Origin: Phycomyces nitens
Taxonomy: Eukaryota > Mucoromycota > Mucoromycetes > Mucorales > Phycomycetaceae
NCBI GenBank assembly: GCA_022702545.1
Contig: JAHRBC010000004.1
Span: 682,001 to 746,000 of the forward strand
DNA: 64,000 nt
Reading direction: 5' to 3'
The position numbers were made by a program, and so were the translations under genes. Numbering within the stretch: the stretch's first letter is position 1; every line of letters begins with the position of its first letter. The notes under the pieces are model-generated. The model did not search any database. It was not told the origin of the DNA and saw only the letters and a list, made by a program, of their open reading frames with translations. Below are positions 45,555 to 58,066 of this stretch, piece after piece.

Positions 45555-48247
45555 TTATGCGTTTCTGAATTGGTAGCCGTTTTGATGACTAGGATCGTAG
45601 CCATGAGGAATCACACCCTGAGGAGTGCCTGCAGGAGACTCAACCATACCCGATGGTGAGTACTGAGGCATGCTATTTGTGGGATAGCTCTTCATATGAG
45701 TGGGTGAGATATAATGTTGGACAAATGGGTGAGCATGAGGAGAAGAGAGTCCGGCATGTGGCGACTGGAGTGGATAAGGATGATGAGGAAGTCCCAATGG
45801 AGGTTGGCCGTGAGGCTGAGGAGGAAGAGGGAGTGGATGTGGGTGAGTGATGATAGAAGAGACTTGGTGTTGATGATGTACTTGATGTATTTGATTCTGT
45901 TGGTGCATGGCCATATGATTATTCATATAATCTACGGGCACCTGTCCAGTAGGGATATTATATGCGTTTTGGTAGGCTGGCGTCAATTGCTGTATTCCAG
46001 TGACCTCATGAGTCTTTTCATGTTTCTTGAGAGATCTGGAGTGATAATAAGCTTTACTGCAGTCATGATACGAACAGAGGTATGGTCTGACGTTAGAGTG
46101 AGTCTTTATATGAGTTGTAAGGGAATCTGGTCGAGAGAAGCGCTTCTCACATCCTGATCATATAAAGCCATTGATCAGCACACCAACAGAGATATGGTTT
46201 ACAGAGTCCTCACATACCTTGTTTGGTGCATACAAACGGACGTTCTCCTGTATGTGTTCTCAAGTGGTTGTACATCTTGTGGCGCTTTGTAAATGGCTTT
46301 TGATTTCGTATACACTTTTCCCATTCGCAGCAGTAAGTAGGCTATTTGGAGATTGTACTGTTAAATATATGCTCGGCAGAGTTGTATCGTTTTTGAAAAA
46401 AAAAAAAACATACCTTGCCGCTACCGACATGGTTATCGTTGATATGGGTTATTAATTTCTGAAGCTCTTCAAAAGTCTCGCCACAGTCTCTCCATAGACA
46501 TTGGAACTCGAGCTTTTCTGGCTCGGTTCCCTCTAGCATATCAACCTCTGCATCTTCTTCATCCTCGTCTTCATCTAGTTCATCTGCATCCTCGGACTTT
46601 TCTTCGTCCTTGTTCTGACTATCGAGAGGCGTCCCGGGCTCCTCATCCTCATCCTCCATCGTCGTTTCTGATTTGGAGTCATGGTGGGTTGAACCAGCGA
46701 CCTGAATTATGGACGCAGCGGGAGTAACGTTTACGGCACTTCCGCGACGCGCATCGGGATTATCTCCCAAAATCTCGACATCCGGACTATTGGTATTGGT
46801 CGAGTCTGTTCGTTTCTTCTCCCGTTCAAGTTCGATGAGACGAGCAATCAACTCTTCGCGGCTCATGCTGTCAAACTCCTTTGCCGCACTGTTCTCGCTT
46901 GTATTACTAGACTCTGTAGTCTGCTCTTTCTTGGGCTGCACTTTGAGACCAAGTTCAGCAGGTGTAGGTGGTGGTGGAAGGGAAATGTGTCCAAGAGCAT
47001 GTTTCGGATGTTCCTTGGCCAGGCGCCGGATCATCAGAACCTTTTGGTCGTCTGCAAACATTGATGGTGGAATAGAACAAGGTTCACGGGCAGAAGGAGT
47101 AGAAGAGGTACTTGTAACACGGTATGGATGTTCTGATTCATGGCTCACCACAGCCGAATGAGGAAAGTTGTTCTGAATCGATAAACCTTGGGTCCGAATG
47201 TTCAGGTGTGGTGGAAGAGTGCTAGAGACAGTGTGTCTACGCACCTTTTTACGGCTTGAGCTTCCTTGAGGTTCCTCATGAACAGCGCGTTTGGGAATTT
47301 GATTTTCAGTGTTTTCATTGATGAATTTGAGTTGCTGTTGTTGCTGTTGAGATAAAGCATTCTCAAGGGCACTTATGCTAGTAGTTGCGATTGAATGACC
47401 TGTACTGTTCTGCTGTAATAGGCCAGCAGACGCAGCAATAGTAGATAATTGTGACATTACTACATGCGGAGTGTCGTGCGAAGCAAGAGCTGCTTGTGCC
47501 ATTGACATGTTCATCGGATCCACTCCGGACATAAGCTGATCAACCAAAGTGTTGCTGTTTGGTGTTGCATTTGTGGGCTGTGGTGTTGTTTGATTAGATG
47601 ACAGGGACTCTACGTTTTGGCTAAGGGGCGAGGATTGCTGTGAGCTAGCCTGCTGTTGAATTATAGCCATTTGTTGTGCCATAACTTGTTGAGCAGCTGC
47701 AGCAACAGCTTCTTGCTGAGCTTCAAATGAACGTTGCTCGGCGTGCGTCGGCTGATTAACTTGCTGAAGAGGAGGCTGTTTACTAAGATCCATTACACGC
47801 TGTGAAGGCACAATTGGGTGGCTATTATCAATGACATTTGGTCCATTAATTATATCTTGTATTAACTTTTGGTGACGCTGCTGCATATGTATATGAATAC
47901 TCTGTTGTTGTTGTTGCTGTTGAACTTGCTGCTGCTGCTGCTGCTGCTGCTGTTGCTGTTGAACTTGCTGCTGCTGCTGTTGTTGTTGTTGCTGTTGAAC
48001 TTGCTGCTGCTGCTGTTGTTGTTGTTGCTGTTGAACTTGTTGTTGCTGTTGTTGCTGTTGTTGCTGTTGTTGCTGTTGTTGCTGTTGTTGCTGTTGTTGC
48101 TGTTGAGCTTGTTGTTGTTGCTGCTGCTGTTGCTGACGTTGTTGTTGTTCATGCGCATGAATTTGCATTTGTAACTGCTGCTGCTGATGTTGTTGTTGGT
48201 GTTGCTCATGAGCCTGTACTTGCAATTGCTGCTGCTGCTGCTGCTGA

Positions 48248-48281
<34 letters not shown>

Positions 48282-49998
48282 CATGAGCTTGCAGTTGTAA
48301 TTGTTGCTGCTGCTGTTCATGAGCTTGCAGTTGTAATTGTTGCTGCTGTTGTTCATGAGCTTGCAGTTGTAATTGTTGCTGCTGTTGTTCATGAGCTTGC
48401 AGTTGTAATTGTTGCTGCTGCTGTTCATGAGCTTGCAGTTGTAATTGTTGTTGTTGCTGCTGTTGTTGTTGTTGTTGTTCATGAGCTTGCAATTGCAATT
48501 GTTGCTGCTGCTGCTGTTGTTGTTGTTCATGAGCTTGCAATTGCAATTGTTGCTGCTGCTGCTGTTGTTGTTGTTCATGAGCTTGCAATTGCAATTGTTG
48601 CTGCTGTTGCTGTTGCTGCTGTTGTTGCTGTTGTTGCTGCTGTTGCTGTTGTTGTTGCTGCTGTTGTTGTTCGTGAGTTTGTACGTGCAATTGTTGGTGC
48701 TGTTGTTCATGAGCTTGCAACTGTTGGTGTTGCTGTTCATGAGCTTGCAACTGTTGGTGTTGCTGTTCATGAGCTTGCAACTGTTGGTGTTGCTGTTCAT
48801 GAGCTTGCAACTGTTGGTGTTGCTGTTCATGAGCTTGCATTTGCAATTGATGCTGCTGGTGCTGTTGTTGTTGAAGAGCGAGATGGTCGTTGGTTTGAAG
48901 AGATTGGTGGTGCATTTGTAATTGATGCAATTGTTGCTCTTGGTTTTGCTGTTGCTGGTGATGCTGTGCAACATTCACCATTGAATCATGCTGTAACATT
49001 ATGTTTGAATGCATGTTGTCTACTAGCCCATGGTTTAGCTCTGACTTTTCTTGGATCTGCCCAGGAGTTGTGAGGATTGGAGTGTGTTGTGGTGTCGAAT
49101 CGTGACTTAAGTTGCTCGAGTTTAACTATGATAAGAAATAAACAATATAATAACATGTGGAATTAATAAATAATTAGTACAATAAAGGAAACTGATCCCA
49201 TACATTCATCTCATGAAGCTCTCTTCCGGGATTCGGATGCGAGAGTATGGGAACAGGTGATGAATGGGTCGGAACAAGGATAGTTTGATGCGGTGAATCT
49301 AACGATTGGGTGACAGGGAGGTGTGATCCCTGGGGTAGAGGAGTAGAGTTTTGGTCGGCAAGTATAGGCAAGTGTCCAATATCTGTCTGGGAATGGGGAT
49401 TGATGAGGTCTTGAGATAAGGTAGGCATTGGATTGTGGTTTATATCGAGCGGCTGAGAACCGATGTATATATGCTGCAGCTGTGTATTCTGCTCTTGCTG
49501 TGTAGCTGCTGCCAGAGCAAGAGACAGCGGTTGGCCGTAGTGATGCTCTAGCATGTTGCCTTGATGTTGTGATTGCTGACTAGGCGATCTTGAAGAGTGT
49601 TGTAGCTGTTCTTGTTTGAGGTCATTGAGTGGTGATTGTGACTGCTGTTGACATTGGGTTTGTTCCTGATGTAAAATATCAGGAGCCCTAGAGGGCTGTG
49701 GCGTACACGGACCCGAAGTTTGTTCGCCTGGTGGGAGAAGAGGGTGGTGCATTAGGGACTGGCCATCTTCAGGTGTGGTTAGATGAGGACTAATGTTGAA
49801 ATGGAGCGGTATTTCGGGATGGGCAGGTGAGAATGAGAAGGGCTGGTTTGGGGATATGGCTGTCAATGGATGGCCTGGAGAGGATAGAGCGTGCTGAGAG
49901 CTATCTAGGAGGTGAGCACATGCTGGGTCTGTGATCTGTAGCCGACTGTCCTGGTGAATAGGGGAGGCTGTGGCTATATTTCCTGGCAGAGTATTCAT
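45555..49998 (-). CDS. GLI-like C2H2 zinc-finger regulator with giant Gln-rich domain (4 exons)
   Basis: Probable nuclear transcription factor of 1409 residues. Exons in minus order: 49998-49204, 49125-46414, 46341-46218, 46153-45555. Exon 1 and the start of exon 2 are Pro/Gln/His/Ser-rich. Residues about 320-675 are almost pure Gln with LQAHEQQ units. An acidic stretch (EDEDEEDAEVDMLEGTEPE) precedes the fingers. Four C2H2 fingers span two splices: CLWRDCGETFEELQKLITH (C-x4-C), YCCEWEKCIRNQKPF..RHKMYNHLRTHTGERPF, GCEKRFSRPDSLTTHIKTH and CSYHDCSKAYYHSRSLKKH. The C-W-x2-C opening and the longer second finger are features of GLI/ZIC/PacC/Zap1-type arrays. The C-terminus is Pro/His-rich. The ATG at 49998 is the first in the frame. 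Target genes unknown. The PacC- or Zap1-like identity is not settled. Confidence 0.88.
47893..48978 (-). repeat. Coding Gln/His tandem repeats (CAG/CAA with LQAHEQQ units)
   Basis: Inside exon 2 of the zinc-finger gene. Near-pure Gln codons (CAA and CAG mixed) alternate with units of the type QLQAHEQQ. A block at about 48704-48839 is a perfect 30-bp tandem repeat of 4-5 copies encoding LQAHEQQHQQ. A 48-bp unit repeats at about 48483-48590, and 33-36-bp units at about 48283-48482. DNA-identical neighbouring units mean recent expansion by slippage or unequal exchange. The long Leu frames on the plus strand here are shadows. Confidence 0.9.
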
Positions 49999-50459
49999 GA
50001 TTGGAATACTGAACAAAACTATTCTCTAAAAAAGATAGAGTACGTAGAAGAACAAAAAAAAGAGAGAAGAAAATGGGGCTACAGTGGCAGCAAGCGAAAA
50101 TGTGTGTGTGGATTTGATTTACAGCCTTTTGTGATTTTCTAGTTGGGTATAAATTTGGTTTTTTAAAGAAGGAAAAGAAGAAGAGAATCTTGGTGACAAC
50201 AGGCTATCGGGAAGCTCTGATTAGCGGTTGCGGAATCTAAACAGCACAGTAGAGGATGTCCAATGGCAAGAACGGTCATTCAATTACAACTGCAATCAAA
50301 CCTACCCAATCTTCTTCTCTCCTTGGACACGTCAAACTATATATCAGTTTATTTTCTTTGGGTCCAAAAAAAAAGCATTAAAGAGAGAGAGAGAGAGAGT
50401 ATATCCAAGACGTCCTCAAGGCTTGTCCACCTTTTGTTCGTATTTGTTGCGAGGATGTT
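49999..50459. other. Promoter of the zinc-finger gene
   Basis: Spacer between two minus-strand genes, with a purine run (about 50050-50075) and a (GA)n tract at about 50381-50399. No gene. Confidence 0.6.
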
Positions 50460-52246
50460 CTAAAAGACACGCATTAGAACCACACCATTTTCTGTAAAGT
50501 ATTGGACATTACCCGTCACAGCATTATCTTCATCTTCATCGACAAGGTCATCTTCAGAATCATCGTCTCCAATTACATACGGGACCTCCTCTTCTTTTTC
50601 TTTTACTGCCACTTCAAACAATGAGCCATATAACCAATTGACAATCCTGATTACCTTTTACTGGACTGGCCACCGGTTCCTCTGAAGCCTTTGAAGGGGT
50701 GCTATGAGAAGGACTTGGTGCCCTGATGCCAGTAACAGAGGTGTTTGTGCCGAGGGCTATAATGAGTAAAAAAAACCAACCGATAAATACCAAACCGGTT
50801 ACTCATCTGCTGTCCTACCCACTTGTCCTACTTACAGCCCCTCTCTATCAAGTCTTCATTGGCCAGTCTCCTTGCCAAGGCTTCGTCTGAACGGAGCTGG
50901 TCCTCTGTAGTCCAAGCATCATTGTAATTCTGGGTCTTTACGGGGGGAACAAAAGGAGGGTTGACATGAATCACATTGGTCCGTAGCTCTTCTTCTTCTT
51001 CTTCTTGTTCTTCTTCTTGTAATATATTCCAGTGTCAACATATTAAGGATCTTTACAGAACCTAATTTACCTTGAAGTGTCTGATTTTCAGATGCTCTAG
51101 GTCTGGCTACACCACGTGTTTGGGCGTAGACATCATTGTCAGACAGATGCAATGCAGACATGTCTCCTGCAAGTAGATCATCTCCATCATCGCTCGGTAG
51201 TCCTCTGGTATGATCATTAACTTCCATACAAATATTCAAAAAAAAAAGAGCAGCAAATTACCTATAATGCACGTTTGTGGTCGGAATAGACGACCCAGAA
51301 GACATGTTGGTTCGACTAGCCTTGAACTGATTAAAGAGATCGATAACCTTTTTTTTGGCAGCTACAAATATTGTCAATAACACCCACATGATGTCTGTAC
51401 AACTCACCATTGCCAGCCTCAATGACCTTTTCCTTGATCACAGGAAATTCGTCTTTAATTTCTTTTGCAACATTAATTAAGCTTTAATAATCCAATGTTT
51501 ATTTATTCATTCGACTCACCTTGAAAGTTGAATATAGAATCGTCGTCATCGTCATCATAATCCTCTGTCCTCTGACGTCTTTGTGGTTGCTGGCCTATAT
51601 ATGTCCCATTAATCAATTAGTCGTATAATCATCATCTCTAATACTTGCGATATTGGGGTCGATAATTATCGCCTGCATCTTCCATTGCAAGCTGTCTAGC
51701 AAACTCCTCGTCCATCCGCATCTGCTCCTCAACAGAAATCGGCTGTTTGTTTTGGATTGATGGGTCCTGCTGTCCGGTCCAGTAATAGGCCTGTGGTTGT
51801 CCCAAGGGCTGTTGGATTGGGTTAACCTGATGTTGGTGTGGACGGGGAGGCTTTGGTGGTGGGGTTCTCTCATTCGAATGTAATGTCTCTTGCTGAGCAG
51901 GGATTGGTCTTTGGGGCTGAGGGTCCTGGTGTGTTTGTCGAACAAGCTGTGGAGTATTGCTTACAGGCTCTGGTCTGTAGTTTGGGTCTGATATAGACAA
52001 AAGGGCTTCAAAGGATGCTTCGAGTTGACCCCCTTGACTTTCCAGAATTGCCTCAATGACCTCTACTTCAACACTCGGAAAGGCTTCTTTTAATGTCTGC
52101 AATTCTGCAGGGGGCTCGTGTTGAATAGGTGGTGCACTTGGGGCCAGACTAGGGATATGTTCTTGAGATTCCTGTACTTGTGGGCTTGTGGGGGATTGTG
52201 CAGTTTGGGTCGGATGAGACTGTTGTACATCATTGGTTTCTGACAT
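50460..52246 (-). CDS. CUE-domain ubiquitin-binding protein (8 exons)
   Basis: Exons in minus order: 52246-51649, 51594-51520, 51461-51408, 51361-51262, 51204-51071, 51015-50836, 50756-50655, 50611-50460; 464 residues. A CUE domain (residues about 47-95: LQTLKEAFPSVEVEVIEAIL, then GGQLEASFEALLSISDP) binds ubiquitin; the layout with long Pro/Gln linkers recalls yeast Cue5, an autophagy receptor for ubiquitinated aggregates. Two copies of one short motif follow, EEQMRMDEEFARQLAMED and EDQLRSDEALARRLANED, and may be helical interaction sites. Acidic runs occur (DDDDDD, EEEEE, DDDSEDDLVDEDED). Intron 1 has a GC donor (C|GCAAGT). The last exons are less certain because they are low-complexity and the reading ends VVLMRVF without a family match. 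The start is the first ATG; the frame above it has only a TTG. Confidence 0.82.
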
Positions 52247-55200
52247 TGTGTGGATTCTTGACAAAAGATACAAATAAGCGTGCGTAATATGCTCGCGGGG
52301 TTTTGAGAGGTTTGTGTGGGTGTACGAGTATGAGTGTTTGGGATGGCCATGGAATTCCTGCTAAAGTGTTTGGGCTGCGATTGAATGGGATACACATGGC
52401 TTTGATCTTTTATGAGACTTTAGTGACCACCAAGTCAGGGACAGTAACTACCTCTTGGTGTGTCTGCAAAAGACATCTCCAGTTACAATCGGCTGTTGTT
52501 TGACCTGTGAACCTCTTGAAGGCAGGAATTAAATATCAATTGTAAAGGCACTCTATCTTGGCCAGGCAATTGCCACGTGGTATGGACTGGTTTGGAAGAA
52601 CTACTGGTGTTCTTTATCCCAATTACACCAAAGGAATGCTGGCACAAAATATAAATTAACGGCAAAATAATCAGTCAGACCATTATTTTAATTTAATAAT
52701 CACCATTAATTCATCTTTTGAAACATCCTTTATAAACTACTTGTTTTAATCAGTTTCTCTATCGGCCGGAAATTCTATTTGATTAACATCAAGAGATTTA
52801 GAGATCAAGAGATCAAGAGATGATTCCTCGAAATATATAATTGGATGGATCCTATTGGTCAATATTTCGTACAATAATCATTCATATACTTTTTAGAGCC
52901 CTTTCAATTGGCATACTTGATTCTCAAATGGATCTGCTTTGGCCATACTTTAAATCCGAGCAAGAAAAATCATGCCAGCATTCCATAGAGTCCCAAAGGA
53001 ATGCCATACTGCGAATCAAATCCCAATTCATTTATTGGCCAATTTAGAGCAAGATAAGAATCAGACTTTATGATACATTAATGGAGTCAATGAGTGCTTA
53101 TGAGACCAAGCGATGTAGTCCTTTTATCCATTTACTCGAATGATCTCAATATACTCGTGTCAGTAGCTAAAATACAACAAAAATAAGCTCTTTTTATATT
53201 TTTGAGTGTCTATGGACCGTGCACTATTGAGCATTGAACTCAGTTTTACGATGAATTTATAGGCTTGGAAACAATATAAAATGCTGCGAATTGAGGTCTA
53301 TAGACACCAAGTATAATAGTTTTGACATGGAATCTGAAGAGGTTGACTTTCTAGAGTCAATCATGATATACTTGTCAATGGTTGAATGCCCTAAAAAACA
53401 ACCCCATTTGCCAAACAGGAATTAGGCCAAACTAAAGAGCATTCAATTCAAACGATGTACAACTAAATAGTATAATAATTTAACAGGATCTACTCGGATC
53501 CATGCCCAAATATTTTTTTTATAAAAAAAACAGCAGAGAATAAATCGAGATTGAAAGCAATATTCCGACATCAAAAACAGTTGATATAGACCAATACCAA
53601 CGTTATCCTGAATACATTTTTAAAAATTATTTATGGTAATAGGCCAGCAGAAAGATGGTCTAGGTCACACCAAAGATATCCAAGAAGTACTGGACCTGAT
53701 GGTCAATGTCATAAAGAAATCCCTGCTGCTTCAAAAAGAGGTCAAACTGCAGCAACACTGGTAACTCCAAATAAATGTAAAGTTGGCTTACTAGAAATGA
53801 TACCCATACCCGGAACTTGGATTTAGGTAGTTTAGTCTATAGGCAATTGTATATCTATTTGAGCATCCATATCTAACATTTCAAGTTAAAACCCTATGAT
53901 TCTTACTTGTCCCGACCTGTCTCCTATCAAATTAAAATTAAAAGAACACACAGCGAAAATCTTTTTTTTCTTGGAAATTAAATTTATTGGTCTGATAGGC
54001 CATGTCTTTGATGACCATATTAAAGTGAATACACATAACTTGGAAATAACTGTTTCTTTATTTATTTTACACCGTCTTAATATCCTGCTTGTTTCTGTAA
54101 AATTCCCAAGAAAAAGTGGCAAGAATATATGTCAGTTGCCAAGACTATGGAAATAAATAGACCAATACATCCTTCCTAAACAAAAAAGTGTATCATTAAT
54201 CTCATTGGACGTTAATTGAAATACCAAGGGTACAAATGTTAAACTATTGAGTTGAATGGATAAATTATAAATTGCAACTAGCGTTTTAATATCATTCTGG
54301 CCAAATATAAAGCACGATAGATTGTATAGATAACCGAGAAGAGTTTCTAGCGAAGCATTAGAATCGGATTAGGTCAAGTCATTAGGAGCCTAATGATCAA
54401 TTCAGTCAAAAAGTAAAAGTAAATAAATATCGGCATACCTTAACTAAAAGTAGACGTGTATGTATGATTTATTCTCCAAAATCCAAGAAACAAAGCAATG
54501 ATGCTGAATTGAAGGGTGAGTTGAAAAGAGAGGAAATATCTTGCGAGTTTATACTGTTACAGGGCCATATATAAAAGTATTCTACATGAGATCCGAATTG
54601 TAGTCCAAGTGTTAAAAGACGCCAGAGATTCTTTTGCAAAATTTGATAAATGCCAGAAAAATATATGGATATAAAGGAGCCGGTATACACTTTTATTCAT
54701 GGGCTTTCTTATTATTGACAATTGACCGCAAATATTTTCTAGAATCCTTTATATAGAGATGTTAAAATGGTCGCGTTTTTGAGGAACAGGTATTTTAACA
54801 AGATCCCAATAGTTAAGTATTCCTATTTTAATTAAGTTGGTTATTATTTAGTTAAATCGATGCCTTACACTTTGGATTTAATAGAGTACATTGCTCTTGA
54901 CTTTCTCCTGCTAAAGACCATTGCTATATTTATATTTGCCTTTTGTCTAACTTTATCTCGTTATATGTTTTATCACTATTTCCTTGAGACATCAAAAGGG
55001 ATTCAATCATTTCCCAAGTTTAATCGATGCACTGTTTGAATTCTCTCTAGAAAGACTCGGAATATCTACAAAGAAGAGTTTCGATTCAGGCAAAGCATAC
55101 AGCATAGCCAATTCTCCATACTACATTGGTTGTTGTAGGTAGCTATCCAAAATTACTTTTGAGAATTAAAAATATAAGCCAGACCATCGACCCCAACATA

Positions 55201-56517
55201 GTCCTCGAAAAAGCAGAAAAAAATACAGCACTAAAATATAGCAGATATTTAATCTTGATATATAAAAGACAATTTCAAATTATAAAAGGTATAAAAAAGT
55301 TCTGATTGTTATTTTGGCAACAAGAAAAAATACAAAAGTATGTACGATAAATAAATAAAAGCCAAATGAGAAAGATCACAATGATTTTATATTCTCGACC
55401 TCGGGTTTTAATCAGTGATGGAAGCATTTTTTTGATAAGAATCTTGGCACATCTTAGGTCTGAATACAGCACGTTCCATCAAGCCTTGATCCAACAGTCC
55501 AAAAAGTAAGTGGAAAACCTGTTGGCTTAGCTAATAACCTTTGAAACTTTAGTTTCCTAGGTATGCTATCCGTTTTATATTACACGTCTTTTGCTGTTTA
55601 GTTTAGCTAGACCTTAAAAGTCTCCAATACAGTGGTACTTCTAAGCATGATATCTATTATATTAATATCTTTGACTTTTTTTGTATTTATTTTATGATAT
55701 ATTTTAATTATTTTTTGTCCTTCAATATTAGTGCCTATTCCATACTGTGTTTATTGTCCACCATATTTTTGGATATCTGTTTACTGGTGCCCTTTTCGGA
55801 TTGAGTTGAGCGAGAGTCTTTAGTAGCTTGCTATTTGTATAGGTCTCTTTATGAATTCAATGCTGTAAGTTTATACTTCAATACATTCACCTTTAAATTG
55901 TTTTATTGTCCTGCTTATTCCTCTGACTTGGGTTAATAGAAAGAAAATTGATGATGGATAAGAATGGCTACTATTTTATTGAAATTTGGATTAAATCCTT
56001 AAACACCCTAGACTTTGTCGCACTTACCAATGTCCGTGGTTGCTTTTATTCTATAAAGATCTAAACGGACTAGTAAAGGCTCTTACCAGCTTTCATCAGG
56101 TTTGTATTTGTATTTAAATAATTGATCCCGGTCTTGATTGTCTTTAATTGATCTCTTGGGTGTTAAAGATATCTGTTTAATCATTTCAGTACTGTTATTA
56201 ATATATTAGACTGAGTAGACAAGATATTCTTAGCAAGAAAACTTATCCGATAACTCTATGTAGTATCTATAATTTATAATGAAGCTTTTATTGTTGGTAA
56301 TAAATTATTTAAATTAACTTGTAGAATTTCAAGTCAAAGTCATCTATTTGGAGAGAATGTCTATAACTCAGTTGTATACCTTTTAGAGTCTCTCCTTTTT
56401 ATTTACTTATAATAAAATTGATGAAAAAGACTCTGGAGACTATAAATACATTGTAAAATTGATAATCTCCATTATCTCTGCTTTTTTTTCAAAATCTCTT
56501 TCGATATCATTGTTGCC
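52247..56517. other. Long AT-rich intergenic region
   Basis: The first ~150 bases are the CUE gene promoter. After that, frames do not exceed about 90 codons and none has a family motif. A short coding-like patch near 53640-53790 (Lys/Ser/Thr-rich reading) could be a relic but is too short to name. No repeats of note. Confidence 0.5.
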
Positions 56518-57920
56518 ATGGTTAATTTTCACGATAAAATGCTTTCAGAGAATGCAGAAGCCTCCAGCTCAACCCAGAGATTACCCGCGTCGTTTAATTC
56601 TTCCTCTTCTTCAAAGAGTCCAGAATCTATCAGTATCGCAGGACCGTACAATTTGCATGATTCATTGTCAAGAATGAATAGTATTCTGCTCGCAAATATT
56701 CTTTTGGAAGCTTTGACGGTCGTGGCCCTGGAAGCAACCTCGATATACTACTATGTTTTGTACTATTCAAAATGTGTTTTATCCATAGCAAATCTGGGAC
56801 TCTCGCTGGCTAGACTGACTTATCATCAACTTGTGATTCTTGCCCAAATCTATCAATTGATGTTATACATTGATGTCCTTATGAATAATAACATACCTCA
56901 ACTTTGCATGACAATGTTATTTCGTAAGATTCACCAAAGATCTAGTTTATTGCTACAGCAAAACTTTTCACTAATTGATTGATTGATCGATTTATAGAAA
57001 TATTAATCCTTGCATTTACAATTATTCCGGTTTATCCGAGAGCCTCTGAAGAATTCACGACATGCAATGGCCCCCTTGATAGAGACAGTGTATTCAGCAC
57101 AGTTAATTCTCCATCGTCTCTTACGGAAAGTGATGTCGATTTTTATAAAACCAAGTTTCTGTCGCTAGATTATGCTAGGTTTGGAGTTACCTTGACCTGC
57201 TCTATTATTTTTTTGCTTGGCTTTGGTCGTATTTGCCGTGCTTATATATGGAAAAATCATTATCTGTACTCCTTTGATGATCGTGTCAGAAAAGCTATCA
57301 TTGCAATCTCTTCCCTCGGAAGTCTTCTCAAGTTCGACGCATATTTCTGTCTCCTTTATACAGCTCAATTAGTACCGGCGGCCATAGTAGGATATCCTAT
57401 ACATCCTTGGGAGATACTGGTTGTTATTACGGCATTTACGTTTAGCCTGCTTCTGGGATGGTGGGCAATTCAAAAAGAAAATTATCGACTGATAGCTACT
57501 TTCATCACTACCACTATCTTGTTCTTTGGATATTTCGTTTACCGGATGGTGTCGCTCTCATCTGCTTTTTTCGTAAACCAAGATAATTTCAAGGTATTAA
57601 ATGGCTTCTTGATTGTGGTAATAATCATTTACAAACATGCTTTTAACCAGATTATTCGCTACGGCCTTCAATTCTCAATCATAACCACTCTTGTTTTCGT
57701 ACTTTCAACAACTGTTGTTGGTTTGATTTGTCTTTTCAACAAGTCTCGCGGAATCAATTTACCTCATTCAATGTGCCAAAAGTGTGTATATCCAGAGAAT
57801 AAGCCCTCGATAATACAAGACCACCCAGAACCCCCTCACATGGCTGCTACTACTCGATCAGGACCTAAACAAAGTACAGATACATACCTCTTTTCTGACT
57901 GCCATTCTGTGATAACATGA
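56518..57920 (+). CDS. Multi-span membrane protein of unknown function (2 exons)
   Basis: Exons 56518-56923 and 56998-57920, 442 residues; the splice joins TMLF to QILILAFTIIPVYP within one membrane span, which supports the model. The first ~50 residues are Ser-rich and polar, without a signal peptide. About eight hydrophobic segments follow: ILLANILLEALTVVALEA, VLSIANLGLSLA, LCMTMLFQILILAFTIIP, FGVTLTCSIIFLLGFG, ICLLYTAQ region, WEILVVITAFTFSLLLGWW, LIATFITTTILFFGYFVY, VLNGFLIVVIIIYKH and FSIITTLVFVLSTTVVGLI. A polar loop with two Cys lies between the third and fourth. The C-terminus is Pro/His-rich and soluble. I do not recognise a family. A receptor- or channel-like role would be guesswork. 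It lies alone, convergent with the DnaJ gene (146 bp). Confidence 0.72.
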
Positions 57921-58066
57921 TCAAAAAGCAATAAAACCAAAATATCTCTGCAGAGTATTATATTTATTTATTTGATGCGGCTTTTTATATGTAAATGCAG
58001 TTCTTTTTTTTTAAAAAAAAAAGCCAAAATTCTAACTATCTATACAATAATGGTGATTATTTGTGG

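Noticed and set aside
48704..48839. Regular 30-bp repeats suggestive of a CRISPR-like array
   Set aside because: The units are directly adjacent, without unique spacers, and code for LQAHEQQHQQ in an open frame of a eukaryotic gene.
48445..48921. Long Leu-rich frame on the plus strand
   Set aside because: It is the antisense of the Gln-codon tract of the zinc-finger gene (CTG/TTG), not a gene.
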